Shown piece by piece: positions 36,006-48,400 of a DNA stretch of 64,000 nt. The DNA comes from Trochalopteron elliotii (taxonomy: Eukaryota; Chordata; Aves; Passeriformes; Leiothrichidae): NCBI GenBank assembly GCA_024734555.1, contig JANPWX010000201.1, positions 558,001 through 622,000 of the forward strand. Reading direction: 5' to 3'. The position numbers and the translations under genes were made by a program. The notes beneath the pieces are model-generated. The model was not told the origin of the DNA, did not search any database, and was given only the letters and a program-made list of their open reading frames with translations. The stretch's first letter is position 1. Each line of letters begins with the position of its first letter.

Positions 36006-38404
36006 TCAGGACTTCCCTGTAAGAAGTTCACTACAGTGTTTCAGAGCAGAGAGCCTTCATGGGTCAGTTTGGCAGAACTTCCAAACTGGAAGTGTTCACA
36101 AGTGAAACCCAGGGAAATCTGAATGCTTTAGATGCTAAAACATATTTATTGAAGGTAACACTGACTCTTATGAGGCTCTGCAGAAAACTGCCAATTGCAA
36201 AAGCTGTTAGTTTGCATCCCTGGTGTCTGGATGGCATCTAAGTTGTCCTTTTGTTGAACTCCCTTTTCCATCAATGAGGAACATCAAAGGTGGAACACAA
36301 AGAGAAGTTAACTTTGTTTTATAATTTGATGCTGTACAGTTCAGACACAATGTTGTGTATCATTCCAGCATGTAGTTCCTCTCAATTTACGTTGAATAGG
36401 ATTCACTGGAGAGAATTCTGTCTCTTGTCATTCTTATAATGGACACTGAGTTTTCCCAAAGAAGCCTGACCTAATTCTCTTGGCAATTCTGATGCTATTT
36501 CTAAGACAGTTCAAGGAGTATAAATTAATATATCCCCTCTGATCATAAAAATCAAAGCAAGCATCACACATTAACAGCAGACTGTGACCCCAAAGTTTCA
36601 ATAAGCTAAGAACAGTGTGCCTCAGCCAGGTTTTTCATGTTCAAAGCCTTGAGCCAAGCCAAAAGGTCTTGAGTAAGGTCTTATGCTCTTTGTGAAGACC
36701 TAACATTTAGATTTTATGGGGTAAGACACTGGGAATTAGAAAAGTCCAGCTTTTTCTGGTTCAATACCACAGTGAACAACATCAACGCAGTATTTTCAAA
36801 CCTTTAGCTGCTTTTGTGCTTCCCTTTAGCTCATTATAATTCTGCATGCTGACATACTTATTCTTAAAAGGCTGTGATGAAGTTTTTGCCATGGAGAGAG
36901 ATTTTCAGCATGTTGAAATGGATCCAAAGGAAATATATCAGCTTCTTCCAAGACTGGAGCTATCAAACAGAGTAGAGGGGAACACACTTTCCCATAACAC
37001 CTTCCTCCTGAAAAGATCAAAGCAGGTGAAGTTTTATAATCACTAGACTCATGTGAAGTTTTCCCTTGTTTGGGAATTGCAAATTTTCTTTGATTAGAAA
37101 GAGATTTTCTGAAAGACATCTGTTTTGTACAGTGATTAAAACGTAATAACCTCATGACATTTCTTAATAGAAGCTTTAGCAGTCAGCAATTTGACCTTTC
37201 CTTATTGCTTTGTGGAATATATTTATGCATATATGAAAGAAAATGCTAGAATTGACTGCTTGTGTCAAGCACCTCAGATAAGAGCACGTACAAGTTTTAA
37301 AATTGGCAGTATATTGAAAATTTTGGAGTTGAAATCAAGTTATTTCATAAACTTGGGAAGAATCTTAAGTATCAGTCTGTACTTATGAGCAATCCCACAG
37401 TAATAAGTCATTCACATGCACATAATAAAACTCTAAAAATACTAGTACTAGGCTAGGGAAGCAGCTGACTTACAGTGAGTTTTAGAAGCAAAGCTGGGAG
37501 AAAATGTATTTAAAATGAAGGAACATGTAACACCTAGACAGTGTAATTTAAAACCTGGCAGAAGAAAAGAAGTTGACTGTATGTGTTATCAATGAGTATT
37601 CCCCAAACAATTTAGTAATTTTACTGTTTTCTCATTTCAGAAAGCAGTCTCTAGCATGGTAAAGTGCTACAGCTTTTTTTAGATGTGATACCATTCTGTC
37701 TTAATGCTCAGTCATAAGGTCATTTTACTGAGTGTAGGAGTGAATGTTCTGAGAGTCAGAAATTCAAGTAATTAAAGCAGAAGTCAATTTCAATGGCTTA
37801 ATTGGCTGAATATTCTTTGCCAAGTACAGAAAATGCCATAAGGTTGCTTTTTGTGAGATCTATTTATCTACACAATTCTTCCACGGAGTTGCATTTTCTC
37901 ATTCTTGTGGTCTTGTATGTGCAACAAGCTCTTTGTGAATTGCTAACCTGCTGCATGTATCTCCAGATAAAATGATGCAAGTTGCAGATTTTTTTCCTCA
38001 TTACTTATTATTCTTCTTCACATAAAGTTTTAGATTTCCTTAAAACTTTGCAGCTGCTAAACGAGAAAAAATTCCTCAGAACTCCCACTGGAGCCTCAAG
38101 GGACTTATACACATGCTTCAATATTTGGTTAAATAAAATGAGGTGTGGATTTGTATCCTATATGCTCTTTTCCCTTCTACAAATTGCTATAAGTATTAAC
38201 ACCCACTCATTTTCAGGACTTACTGAACCAGGGCAAGCTTTACCCAGAGGCACTAACCCACCAGCTGTGAGGGGTTTACTCTGCATTGCAGTGGCTTTTG
38301 CAAGGCAGCTCAGCTCAGCTCAGTGCTTAGCACTCCTACTAAAAGGCAAAATATTCTCCATACGTGCTAGAAGTGTGTCTGATTTCATTTTTGAGTGATT
38401 AGTT

Positions 38405-38444
38405 GCCTTTTACACAATAGTACTGCCTTTTACACAATAGTACT
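38405..38444. repeat. Perfect 20-bp tandem duplication
   Basis: GCCTTTTACACAATAGTACT occurs twice, head to tail, with no mismatch. The exact identity points to a recent duplication or an assembly artefact. Confidence 0.9.
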
Positions 38445-41400
38445 GTTTTAAACTGTTCAGTTTTTAATTGTACAATTATAAAATGTGCTTGAAATTAGGA
38501 TTGTGTTAAGGGTTTTCATTTAATGTTTTTAAAGTAGGCCTAGAAATCAGATTATGTTGACTTTCCATGGGGTGGTAGCTATGTAATCACTTTTAGCCCA
38601 CTGCAAGCATAAGGTAAAACATATCAATGTAAAATCATGCACGTGGACACCCTGTCTGTGAAGGACTGAACTCAGACTGCAACTTGCACAGCGAGATCAA
38701 AGACAGCATTAGAGCAGAGCCAGCAATATAATCATGGCAGCCCAGGCAGGGGTCAGAAACCCAGCCAGGATTTACTGCAAGTTCTCCCATTTGGCCCCTG
38801 TGCTGTGTCAGGAGTATCAGGATCCTACTTGCACAGTTATTTGGTGCTGAGATGCCTATCAGAATTACAATCATATCTTTGACTGAAGTGAGGACAAGTT
38901 CTGAGCACTGAAGTCACTTTTGAAAATGAGATTTAGCTGAGTTTGAAAATTGGATTTCCCTGGTCTATTGACAGGCTTCTAAAGGACCAGCCAAGTGGGA
39001 CGGAAAACAGGTTTATAAATGAAATATGTTATTTACTGGAGGAACATTAGGGATGCCTCTGGTGAAGTGTTTTGAATAAGTTTTCCACTGAAACTATTAG
39101 TGAGCTGAATTCAGAAAAAAGTAATGGCTTCATTAGTTGCTATGATACAAAGTAAAGTAAAAAAATATAACAGTTCTTATACTGTTATAACTTCTAGTGC
39201 TGTAAAATAAAATGTTCTGCATCTTATGGACACCGTGGGTTTAACTCACACTTCCAAAACTTCCCAGAATATATAAACAAGTATTCTGTTTTTCCACATC
39301 AGGTGCTTGAAAAGCTTATTACAGCCTGCTTCTGCAGCTTAGCAGCTTCTCTATAGTACAGTGACTGGTGTTTGATATGTGAATAAAGCAGACAAGACAC
39401 ATCATAGAATATAAAAGGATGAAAACCAGAATGCTCCTCATTACCCCTGGTTTGTGCTCTCAGAGGTGTAAAAAACACCTGACTAGCACTGGAAATACAT
39501 GCTAAGTTTTCTGCATCAAGAGGTTTCTGTGACTTTCACAGTGAAGTGTTTGCATAAAAGCAATTCTTTTGTACAAACATTTATATCCATGAAAGTGTTT
39601 ACATCTTAATCTGAAAAGAGAAATTATCACATTATTGGAGAAAGGCTCAGTGTCCTAAAACTGCCATGTCTGCATGAGGATAATTAGCTTCTTAATTGCA
39701 TGGCAAAGCACTCAAGGCTTCATTGGAGATCAGAGGTGCCATTGAGCTAAGCTTTATAAGCAAAATTGTAGACACTTCCTTCTTCTTCCTGTATGTCTTT
39801 TCCTCTAAAATATGTTCTGCTTTGGATTTTGGCCCCACTTTACTTCAAACTAGGTGAAGAGGACCTGAGGTAAGAAAAGAGTAATAGTGAAGACATCACA
39901 GAAAAATACTGTGAAGCTCCTTCAGAGGAAAAAAGATTATTTACTGCATTAATATTTTAATTCCTCATTGTTTTCTTCCCTCTTGCAGTAGTCTAAGTTT
40001 AAGACATCCTTATGTAAAAGAAAATGGCACCATAAAACCCATGTTAGTCTGTAGAAGACCTTAGTTCAATTTCCTGTATTTTCATGGTGTTTTGGAAACC
40101 AGAGCTGAGGGGGACTTCAGAGAACTGCAAAAGAAAATGGAAAAAAAGGGAATTTTAGGACTATATTACACTATGAGTCATATTTTCCACTGAATTACAG
40201 AGTGCTAAACTTTACTGGATTTTCTAAATACACTGCAAACAAGCATTTAGCTAACCTGAAGGGGAGAAGGGAAGGTAAAGCCTCTTTAGCACAGTGGTCA
40301 GATTTTGACCTTTCCCACCACAGTATGACTGCACAGCATCACCACTGGAGTGTGAAGTGAGTGATATTGTGATGCCACACACTGGATTCAGGATCAACAT
40401 ATTACATTTGGTGCAACAAAATCAACCTGTACTTGAAAGGAAGAAAATCTGTTAGTGCATTCAGGGCTTGAAAAACATTGTACCCAAGGTGAGTTTACCT
40501 TGAAATTCTTGAAGACATGGAGGATGGTGACAAAACAATGGGTGAGGCCTAGATCACCCTGCTTTATAATATAGAAACCCAACTTTATACTTTAGAAAAT
40601 GTAACAGCAGAGAACAATTGTGGCACATGAAAATTTTCTCTCCCTACTCCATAGATTTCAGACCTATCAGAAAAGTGGTCAGGAAGTTATCAGGTTCCTG
40701 ACAAATTCATGTTTCCTCAGTTTACAAGTTATTCACTTGGAGGTTTTGATGTGTACTGGAGATGGAGCACATTCAAACAGTCTCACAGACCCATGTGCTG
40801 TGCCTGGGTGCTCACCACTGAAGCCAAGTTACTGCTGACAGTTTGCTGGAATGTGTTTGTTTGTCTCTCTTTTAAATTGTTCACTTGAAAAATACTGATC
40901 CAGGGGTGTGTAGAGTGCTAAGATGGATCATTCCCCTCCTCAAAGGGTGGNCCCATCTTGAGGCTGCCTCATCTCTCCCTTCCCAGGCTGGCCCCAGAGT
41001 ATTTAGAGTAGGCTGACCTGGGCAGGTTTTCTGGAAAACCTGTAGCTGGTAGCAGCAAATCCTCCTGTCCCCTAGGGGCTTCTTCCAAGGGGTCTGGGAA
41101 CGGGAAACAGTGGAAAAGTGAAACAAATCATTTGTATAGAAGCAGGGAAAATGTCCACTTAATTTTGTGTGTGCAGAGGGTGATCTGAACAGTATTTCAC
41201 TGAGATGTCTCTGTGTCTTGAAATGCGGATTCATCTTTTTTCTTATGAATTCTTTCAGAAATTACTCTTCAAAAATGTGTCAAGCCATGTAATAGATTTG
41301 TGTGGCTCTGACAAATTACAGGAAGGAACAAAAACATTTCTCTCTCCTTACTAAAAAAAAGGCCAATTTAAGACACTTTTCAATGTGAGTAGTTCTAATT

Positions 41401-41717
41401 TAATGTCATCTCAGTAGTCACATCTTCTCATGCATCCAATGACAAAACACACAACCCTTTGCAGAGGCCCATGTGTCATTAAAAGAAATTGAACATATTG
41501 ATGAATGCTCCTGAAATAATTTTTTCTCTTTCCAAGACTGCAAGGATTTTTAAAGCAGTTGCTTCGGATTTCATTTCAGACAACACTGAAATGCTTCACT
41601 GTTACTTCACTGTGCCCAAAGATTTCAGCAGTTTATGGTATTCACAAATCTGTGCTGAGAGGTGTCCAGGGAAGTGAAAATATTACGATCTGGGTGCAAA
41701 CAGATATTCAAACACCT

Positions 41718-41733
41718 TGGATGGTACCATCCA
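41718..41733. repeat. 16-bp perfect palindrome
   Basis: TGGATGGTACCATCCA equals its own reverse complement, with a KpnI-type GGTACC centre. No further dyad symmetry extends beyond it. It may be a chance palindrome or a site for a dimeric protein. Confidence 0.5.
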
Positions 41734-43497
41734 GTAGAAAATACGATGCTCCCTTAACTTTGTAACCCTAAGCATGTCAGTGTCAAAGGACTATGAAGAG
41801 GGTTTTTTTCCTCTTTATTTTCAGTACATTCTTGAAAAAAACAAAGCTAAAAGTAAAATCACTGAGGCAAGCTTTGACACATATATTCTTACTAAAATTT
41901 CTCTTGAATACTGATTTGTTTGTACAGGTTTGGTTTGCATATAATCCTGTACTTGTCACTGAAATGTTTTCCTTATCAGAAACATGACAGAGAAAATGAG
42001 TCTTCTTTAAAAAAAAAACACTCAAAAAATTGGTAAATGTTTGTATCATGGATTCTGAGAGCTTGCTTGTTAAGCTGTATTATTTTCTTTTGCCACTAAG
42101 CTTAAATGAGAGCTCTTATTTCACATCACAAGCTTATGGAATTTCTTTGGTAAGCCTGGCTTGTTACTGGTCCTGCCACTTATACAGCCTAATTTACAAT
42201 GGTTATCAATGGTTTGAGCTCCCTGTGACTTAAACGGGATTTGTAGATGCTCAGCAGTTTTAAATATCAAGCCAATAATTTTTTTCAGCAATTTATTTTA
42301 CCCTTTGATTTTTCTAGTCTTTTGGGAAATAGTATTTTGGCTGAAGTTTTCCATTTTTGGCTTGGATCTCCCTTTCTTCCCATGGGAAGGAACTTGCTTT
42401 GTAGCCAAAAGTTATCAGTTATCTCATAAAAAAGGTGTATTTTAGTGATAACAATAAATTAATCATCATAGTAAGTAAGAAATCTACCAGCAAGCTCTCT
42501 ATTTCTTATTCTATGAGATTTGCACTTTTCTTCTTAAACTTTGTTCCTCTTCTCTAATACCAATTGTTTCAGTTATTTTTTGCATTTGGACTGTTTTTGC
42601 TACCACACAAAAGTGTGAGTGGAAGATGTCTGAAAACTGTACAATGTCATAATCAATGCTGTATTCAGTATGTGACATCAATAGATTTAATATCAGAGCT
42701 GTAGCTTCTGAGGCACCCTAAAAAGGCAGACCCTCTAGCAGTCAGCTACAGCTATCTTTGTCCCTATATCCCATAACTGTTATAAAATTGTGACCCATGA
42801 GTTGTAGCTTTTTGCAGATAACTGAAATCCCTGGAGTGCTGTTCACCTTGTGCCAGGCCAGGAGCTGCTTTGAAGTCCAGAGCTGTGCACAGTTAACTGC
42901 TCTGTCAGATTTTGTTTCTTGATAGAAACCATTATCAGCTCACCCACAGCCACTCTGCTGTTCTTTGGATTTTATCTTGACTTACAGGGTTTTTTTATTT
43001 TGTATGCAGATTCTTAAATCCTCTGTTTGTACCCAAAATTATTCAGCCTCACAAGTGTATTACTGAGTTCTTGCAAAATGCTTGGACGTGCAGTTTCAAA
43101 GCAAGGTATATTAAAGAGCTTTGTGGGGTTGTTCAAGTAATGATCTCCCTGAAGTGATATTCAATTCACTCTGTGTCTACTTTGCTAATGATGGCCTGAG
43201 ATACTGGTAATTAGATCTGTATCTGTGTAGTTTTTCAGAGGAAGAGGAAACCAGGAAAAACTGACAGGAGAAAAAGAAAGGCTACATGAGGTTTTCCGAA
43301 GTGTGTTATAGACAAAGGTCCCTGCCTTGCTGCTTGTAATGTAGAAACAGGAGTAACAGGAGGAAATCTTAAGAAAAACACTTAATGTGATGTAAAAAAA
43401 CCCCTCAGTGATCAGCAACTTGGATCTATTTATTAATAAACACCCCGTTTTCATTGCATATGCATTCATGCCAATAGCAGATAATTTGATGCATGTA

Positions 43498-43785
43498 TGT
43501 AGCAGAAGGAGAATGTGTGCAGTGTGTACTGAAAAGCCTCAGTGCAGAGATAAAGGTGAAATGAAAAGTTGGAGATGAGAGAAGCAGTGAGGGAAAGTGA
43601 GGAGAAGTCAGGAGAGAGAGATTGACTCAGATATGGGTGTAAAGAGATGGAATTGAGAATAGGATGGTTAAAGTACAAGAAAGGTAGACAGGGAAAATAA
43701 CACTAGAGGAAATGAAAGAAAGAAAAATTGCAAAGAAAGTTGAAAGAAAATAATGGGAAAGAAGAAAGATAGGAGAAAATAGGGC
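43498..43785 (+). repeat. Purine-rich (GA-rich) tract
   Basis: The forward strand from 43561 to 43780 is about 80% purine by hand count, with only about 9 C residues in 220 bases. GAAAG, GGAGA and GAGAGAG words dominate, but there is no fixed unit. It is a diffuse polypurine/polypyrimidine tract. The minus-strand frame at 43466-43678 only reads its pyrimidine strand and is not a gene. Confidence 0.75.
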
Positions 43786-44759
43786 ATACTTGTGTTGCCT
43801 TCAAAAAGCTGTGCACTGGCACACTACAAAGACTAGAAAACATAAAGAAATCCTTTTTCCTTCTGCAGGGAACAGATTTGTGACTGGAAAGATTGAGACT
43901 GGAAAATATTGTTCCAAACAGTGCTTTTGGGCACAGTAAAAATGATTATTTGTCTCTAAAAATTTCAGTGTGAGCAAGAACAGCACTGGGGAAGAGGCTG
44001 GTGGTCCTGGCAATGCAGTGGTTGCTCTGAGAAGCAAAGCTACATGCCAAATTATCTAATCTATGAACAGATCCAACACCAAACCCTTACTTTAGTGCTG
44101 GACTGGGATTGCATGATCAAACCTGACAATGGTTTTATTTATCTGCTCAGAATTTAGCTTTGCTTAGGGATCAGCTCCCAAATCCTCCCCAGCACTTTTG
44201 CCAATCCCAGCTGTGCTTTGTGGCAGCACAGGTTTTGGCAGGAGGCTTTTGGAAGCAGGTCCCAGATCCAGAGCCAAAGTACAGGAGATGCTGCTGGACC
44301 CCATCTCTGTGGGAGAGCAACTGGAACCAGACTGCAAGTGGGATTTCCTGGTTTAGGCTTCCAGGACCTGCATCTTGGGACACATCAGGAAGATGCATTG
44401 TTAATGTGTCAAGTGGGCATGGACCTGCCCCTGTCTTTAGTGGTTGCTGTGATATCTGAGATGTTGTAAGCCGTTGTGTTTTCAGGTGTAGGTTTAAATC
44501 TAAGCCATTTTTCTGAGGTGCAGATAACATCGTGTGCTCAAATGGGAGGCCACCTGGAAGGTGCCAAGGATTTTCTAATTTTTGTCAGAATTTTATTTAT
44601 CTTGGATTTGTTTTGAAACTCACTTATTCCTGGTAGAATTTATTTTTTACTTACTAGCACATATTAGAATTGGAACGAACTGTTGCTTTTAACTTTATTA
44701 ATATAAACATATAAAGAGTCTGCCTAGAAAGGCATGTAGGAAATAAGCATATGAAGAGT
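43786..44759. other. Gene-free stretch
   Basis: No supported gene or repeat was seen. A GC-richer patch at 44160-44470 is open in several frames (83-119 codons) on both strands, which is typical of stop-poor GC-rich DNA and not of a gene. Confidence 0.5.
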
Positions 44760-45440
44760 TAACACACTTAAAAATCTCTTTGGTTGTCAGAATAATTAAT
44801 GCTTCCAATAAACATGCTAATTAGTTGACATGGAGAATAATCTTCCTGCGTACATGTTGGACTTTACATATTATCCTGAATGCAAACACCACCTTATCAT
44901 ATCCTTACCTTTGAACACTACCTCTACATCATTTCCTGGGTTTAGACACTTGTTATTGACTATACAAAGAGCAGCAAAAAGACTTAATAAAATCTGACAG
45001 CAGGCAGCTTCTCCTGCCTGGAAAGATTAAGTGCTTAGCACTTTGCATTTCAATTACCTAAAACTAATGGAAAAATATTTTACATTTTAGCCCCTTATTT
45101 GGCAAATTGCTGGAGGAAAAAATATTTCTGATCTACAGTTACGTTTTTCTTTTAAAACTGGTTGAACAGTGGATTAATCTATTGGCTGCAATATATAACA
45201 CTGCTTTTTTTAATTAAGCAGATATTATGCAAATTTTAATCAATACTACTGTGTGTCTTCTCTTTGCTAATTTGGCCACTGCCTGAATTTTAGCTCTTTC
45301 CTAATCTAAAAATATATTTTAGAACTGCTTCTATAAATTGTTTCCTATAAGTCATGACTATTCTAATCTTCATAAATTAGCTAAAATACTTCCTTATGCT
45401 TACCAAGGCCCATAAATGAATGTAATCAGCAGAGATTTTT
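44760..45440. other. AT-rich block with POU octamer, candidate conserved non-coding DNA
   Basis: The block contains a perfect octamer ATGCAAAT (45227-45234) about 18 bp after TTTAATTAAG, and further ATTA words such as ATAATTAATGC and GCTAATTAG around 44791-44826. There is no open frame and no repeat identity. The clustering of POU and homeodomain words resembles vertebrate developmental enhancers. Conservation is untested. Confidence 0.33.
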
Positions 45441-48400
45441 CTGTTTGAATGGTCATTATATGGAATAAAACACCAACTTGAATTCCAGTTCTTCATTTGT
45501 TCTGTTTGAACTCAGAGTTTTTCATGCAGGAGAATGGTTATTTAAAGCAGCATATACAAACAACTCGAATCACACTGTTTACTGAATACTCTCTCGATAA
45601 ATTATAATGATACCCTTCTTTTCCAGTGTTGCATATTTCAGTTTTAACAAGGGCAACAAATCTCTTGGGTTATGGAGAAAGGACTTGCCAATTTCAATAT
45701 TTGAAGTGCTCCCTCGCAGAGCAATCATGTATTTCCCTGCAGGTACATCTTGGTTTAAATACTGTTAGTAAGAGTAAAAAGATCATTTTCCATCATGAAG
45801 GGAATGATGCAGAACATGGCTGGAAATGATATATGAAGTACAGCATAATTTTAAGGGTAAAGGCCTTGATGCTTCTGAGTTACTCACCCAAATGTTCCCC
45901 CTGTAGCTGTCGATGACATCTCTTGAGTGATATTGCCCTTTTAGCCTGGGCAGTTGCCAGCATTACCCTCATTTATCCTCTTCCTTTGGGACTAGAAATG
46001 ATAATAGGGGTGAAGTATTCCTTTGAAGCAGCCATATTTATTAACAGATTGCACAAAATCCTGTTCCCTTTGAGTGCAGTGGAGGTGAGCTGCTCTTAGG
46101 GATGCCTCAGCAGCAAGTCCTTCATTAGAAGGGACAAAATTCAATCTGCTCCACGCTTGCTCCTGCCACTTTCTTTGGTTTTGGCACGTCCTCCCTGCAG
46201 AGCTCTGGTTATGTCACCAGTGCTGAGCAAAGGCTGCTTGTGGGAACACCAGACATTTACCTAAAAACCAGCTTGACAAAGATGTTGGGGTTTAAACTCA
46301 TTTTCTCACTGTAGTACAAGAAAACTGCTTTTCAAGGCACAGAAGTCTGAGGGAATCTGATAATTTTGGAAGCATTTCTGCATGAGGCCAAAACACTCCT
46401 TTACATGAAAATGGTTGAGACAAACATCCAATCCCAAGTTTCTGTTATCTTTGTGATTATGGAGTTTCCTGAGGATGTGGGAAAAGGCTCAGGTAGCACA
46501 GGAACATAAACCAGTTTCTTCTGCTCCTTGGTTTACAAATGCAAGGCATGTCCAGCTGCCAGCAAATCATGAATTAAAACAAGAGAAGAGTTTTCCTTTA
46601 TAAATTCCTGACCAGCTTTGTTTTAATTTTTCTGTGAAAAATGAAGATGTAATTTTGTTGCAGGTTTCTCTTGCAATTAATATTGCAATAATTTTGTTGC
46701 AATTTATTTTGCAGATTATTTATACCACACACTAAGCTAGTGATATGTGGTATAAATAATGTCTGATATCTCCAAATTACTTCATGAAGTAGAAAAGTGA
46801 CTCCATAAGATTTTATAAACTGCCTCAGAGGGATGTGAGCAGCAGTCTGTCAGATGACAAGGTGCAGTGGCTCAGGAATAGCTCTGTGCAAGGGAAATGG
46901 GTGATGGATCATCCACTCACCAACTCCCTGAACTATCAGGGGATATATTTGACTGATTTTTAGTTAGGGAGCATGTAATCTCAATGATTGTCCTGAAAAA
47001 AAATTAGCATAGCTCCAAGTGCTAGGTCCATCCCAAGGATGGAACCCCATGGTCCATCCTGCATTTCCTCATGGCAAATACAGGTTTGGAAAAAATACTA
47101 AGTGGGCTTCTACTGTAACAAGGAGTCAGTGAATGTGTTGTAGCATTGGATGAAAATTATGATGAGAAAATCATAGAGGCATTTTGTAAGTGGGAAACTT
47201 CTCATTTCTGATTTTTTTCATGTTTGAAGTGGAGATATGCACTTAAAACTATTTATTTGATGGGCATGCAAGCATTTTACACCAGTCAAACCTTTCTCTA
47301 GCTCTTCTACTTTGTGCAGTCTAACACAAAACATATGTTTTCAACCCTAAGATTTTAATCAGACAGGCAAAGATATTTAATAATACTTCAGTAGATAAAT
47401 TACTCTTCAATGGAAACGGCTGCATTAAAAATTGTTTGGCAGTGTTTGGTACACATTTCCCACTATCATGAATGTACTTATTTCAGTCTGTTTAATAATC
47501 AACAGTTAGCAACCTGCAACATGGAAAAGATAATAGAGTAGTTTGAGATTGCTGTTTGTGACAAGATTCTATTCTGTTATCATTTTTAAATACCTCTACC
47601 GAGGTAAGAGATGGTAAAAGGGGAAAAAGGGGAGTTCCTCAGGCAGAAGAGCTGTGTGCAGAATTCAACTCATAATCCTCCAGTATCTCATAAAATGTGC
47701 ATATTACTGACAAAAAAAAAAATGGGCAAAGAGTATTGTGGAAGTGAATTATGGCTGCTGTCTCCCACTTGTCGTGGCAGCACAGAAGCATCACCTCTGA
47801 GACCACAGCCTTGAAGCAAATAGATAGCTTCAATTATCTAATTTTGATAATGAATGAGACCTGCTTATTGGAAATCTATATGTGGTTGGCAATGGCAAAT
47901 GGTAACTGTGAATATATCCAGTGCAGGGTAGTGGTTAATTTACAGCCTCCTCTGAAATATAAAGTAGAAACGTTATTTCTAAAAATGAACACAGGCAGTA
48001 TAAATAGCTGTGGCAGAATAAACAAACTTTGTCTTTCTTCTTAATGGCTTTAAGTTGTTTGCCTTTATATTTATTTACAAGTGAGCCATGGCTGGAGATC
48101 CTCATCTGGGGGTCAGGCCCTTTCAGGCCATGGTGAATAACTGAAGATAATTACTGTTTTGCTGAAAGTTTGGACAAAGTTTATAACAAGATGCCACATG
48201 TGAAAAACAAGGAAATAAGGGTCACATTTGCAGCAGTAACAGGTTAATAGATCAAACAGACAAGCTGACAGCAGTTCATGACATTTTTACCAGGAATTGT
48301 TCTCAACAATGCAGTGACATTTTACCATTAAACAGCCCATTGTAAATTTTGCATGTGGTTTTCCTCTATAGTCCCTAAGTTATGTACACAAAAAGGATGG

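Larger units (their letters stand above)
36006..43497. other. Gene-free stretch with one ambiguous base
   Basis: No supported gene, RNA gene or interspersed repeat was recognised. Base 40951 is N, at the end of AAAGGGTGG. A forward frame of 138 codons at 37982-38398 has no recognisable domain or homology. The short duplication at 38405 and the palindrome at 41718 are listed separately. Confidence 0.5.

Noticed and set aside
35618..36031. Overlapping 102-137 codon frames on both strands
   Set aside because: They lie within the LTR remnant and its 42-bp internal repeat. Openness on both strands reflects composition.
37982..38398. 138-codon forward frame
   Set aside because: No domain, no signal peptide of convincing form, no repeat pattern, and AT-rich flanks. 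Chance frame length in a 64 kb window.
43466..43678. Minus-strand Ser/Leu/Phe-rich frame
   Set aside because: It reads the pyrimidine strand of the purine tract, so it is low complexity.
46995..47050. TTAGCATAGCTCC as a U6-like snRNA fragment
   Set aside because: Only a short stretch is similar to U6 and the rest of the RNA is absent.
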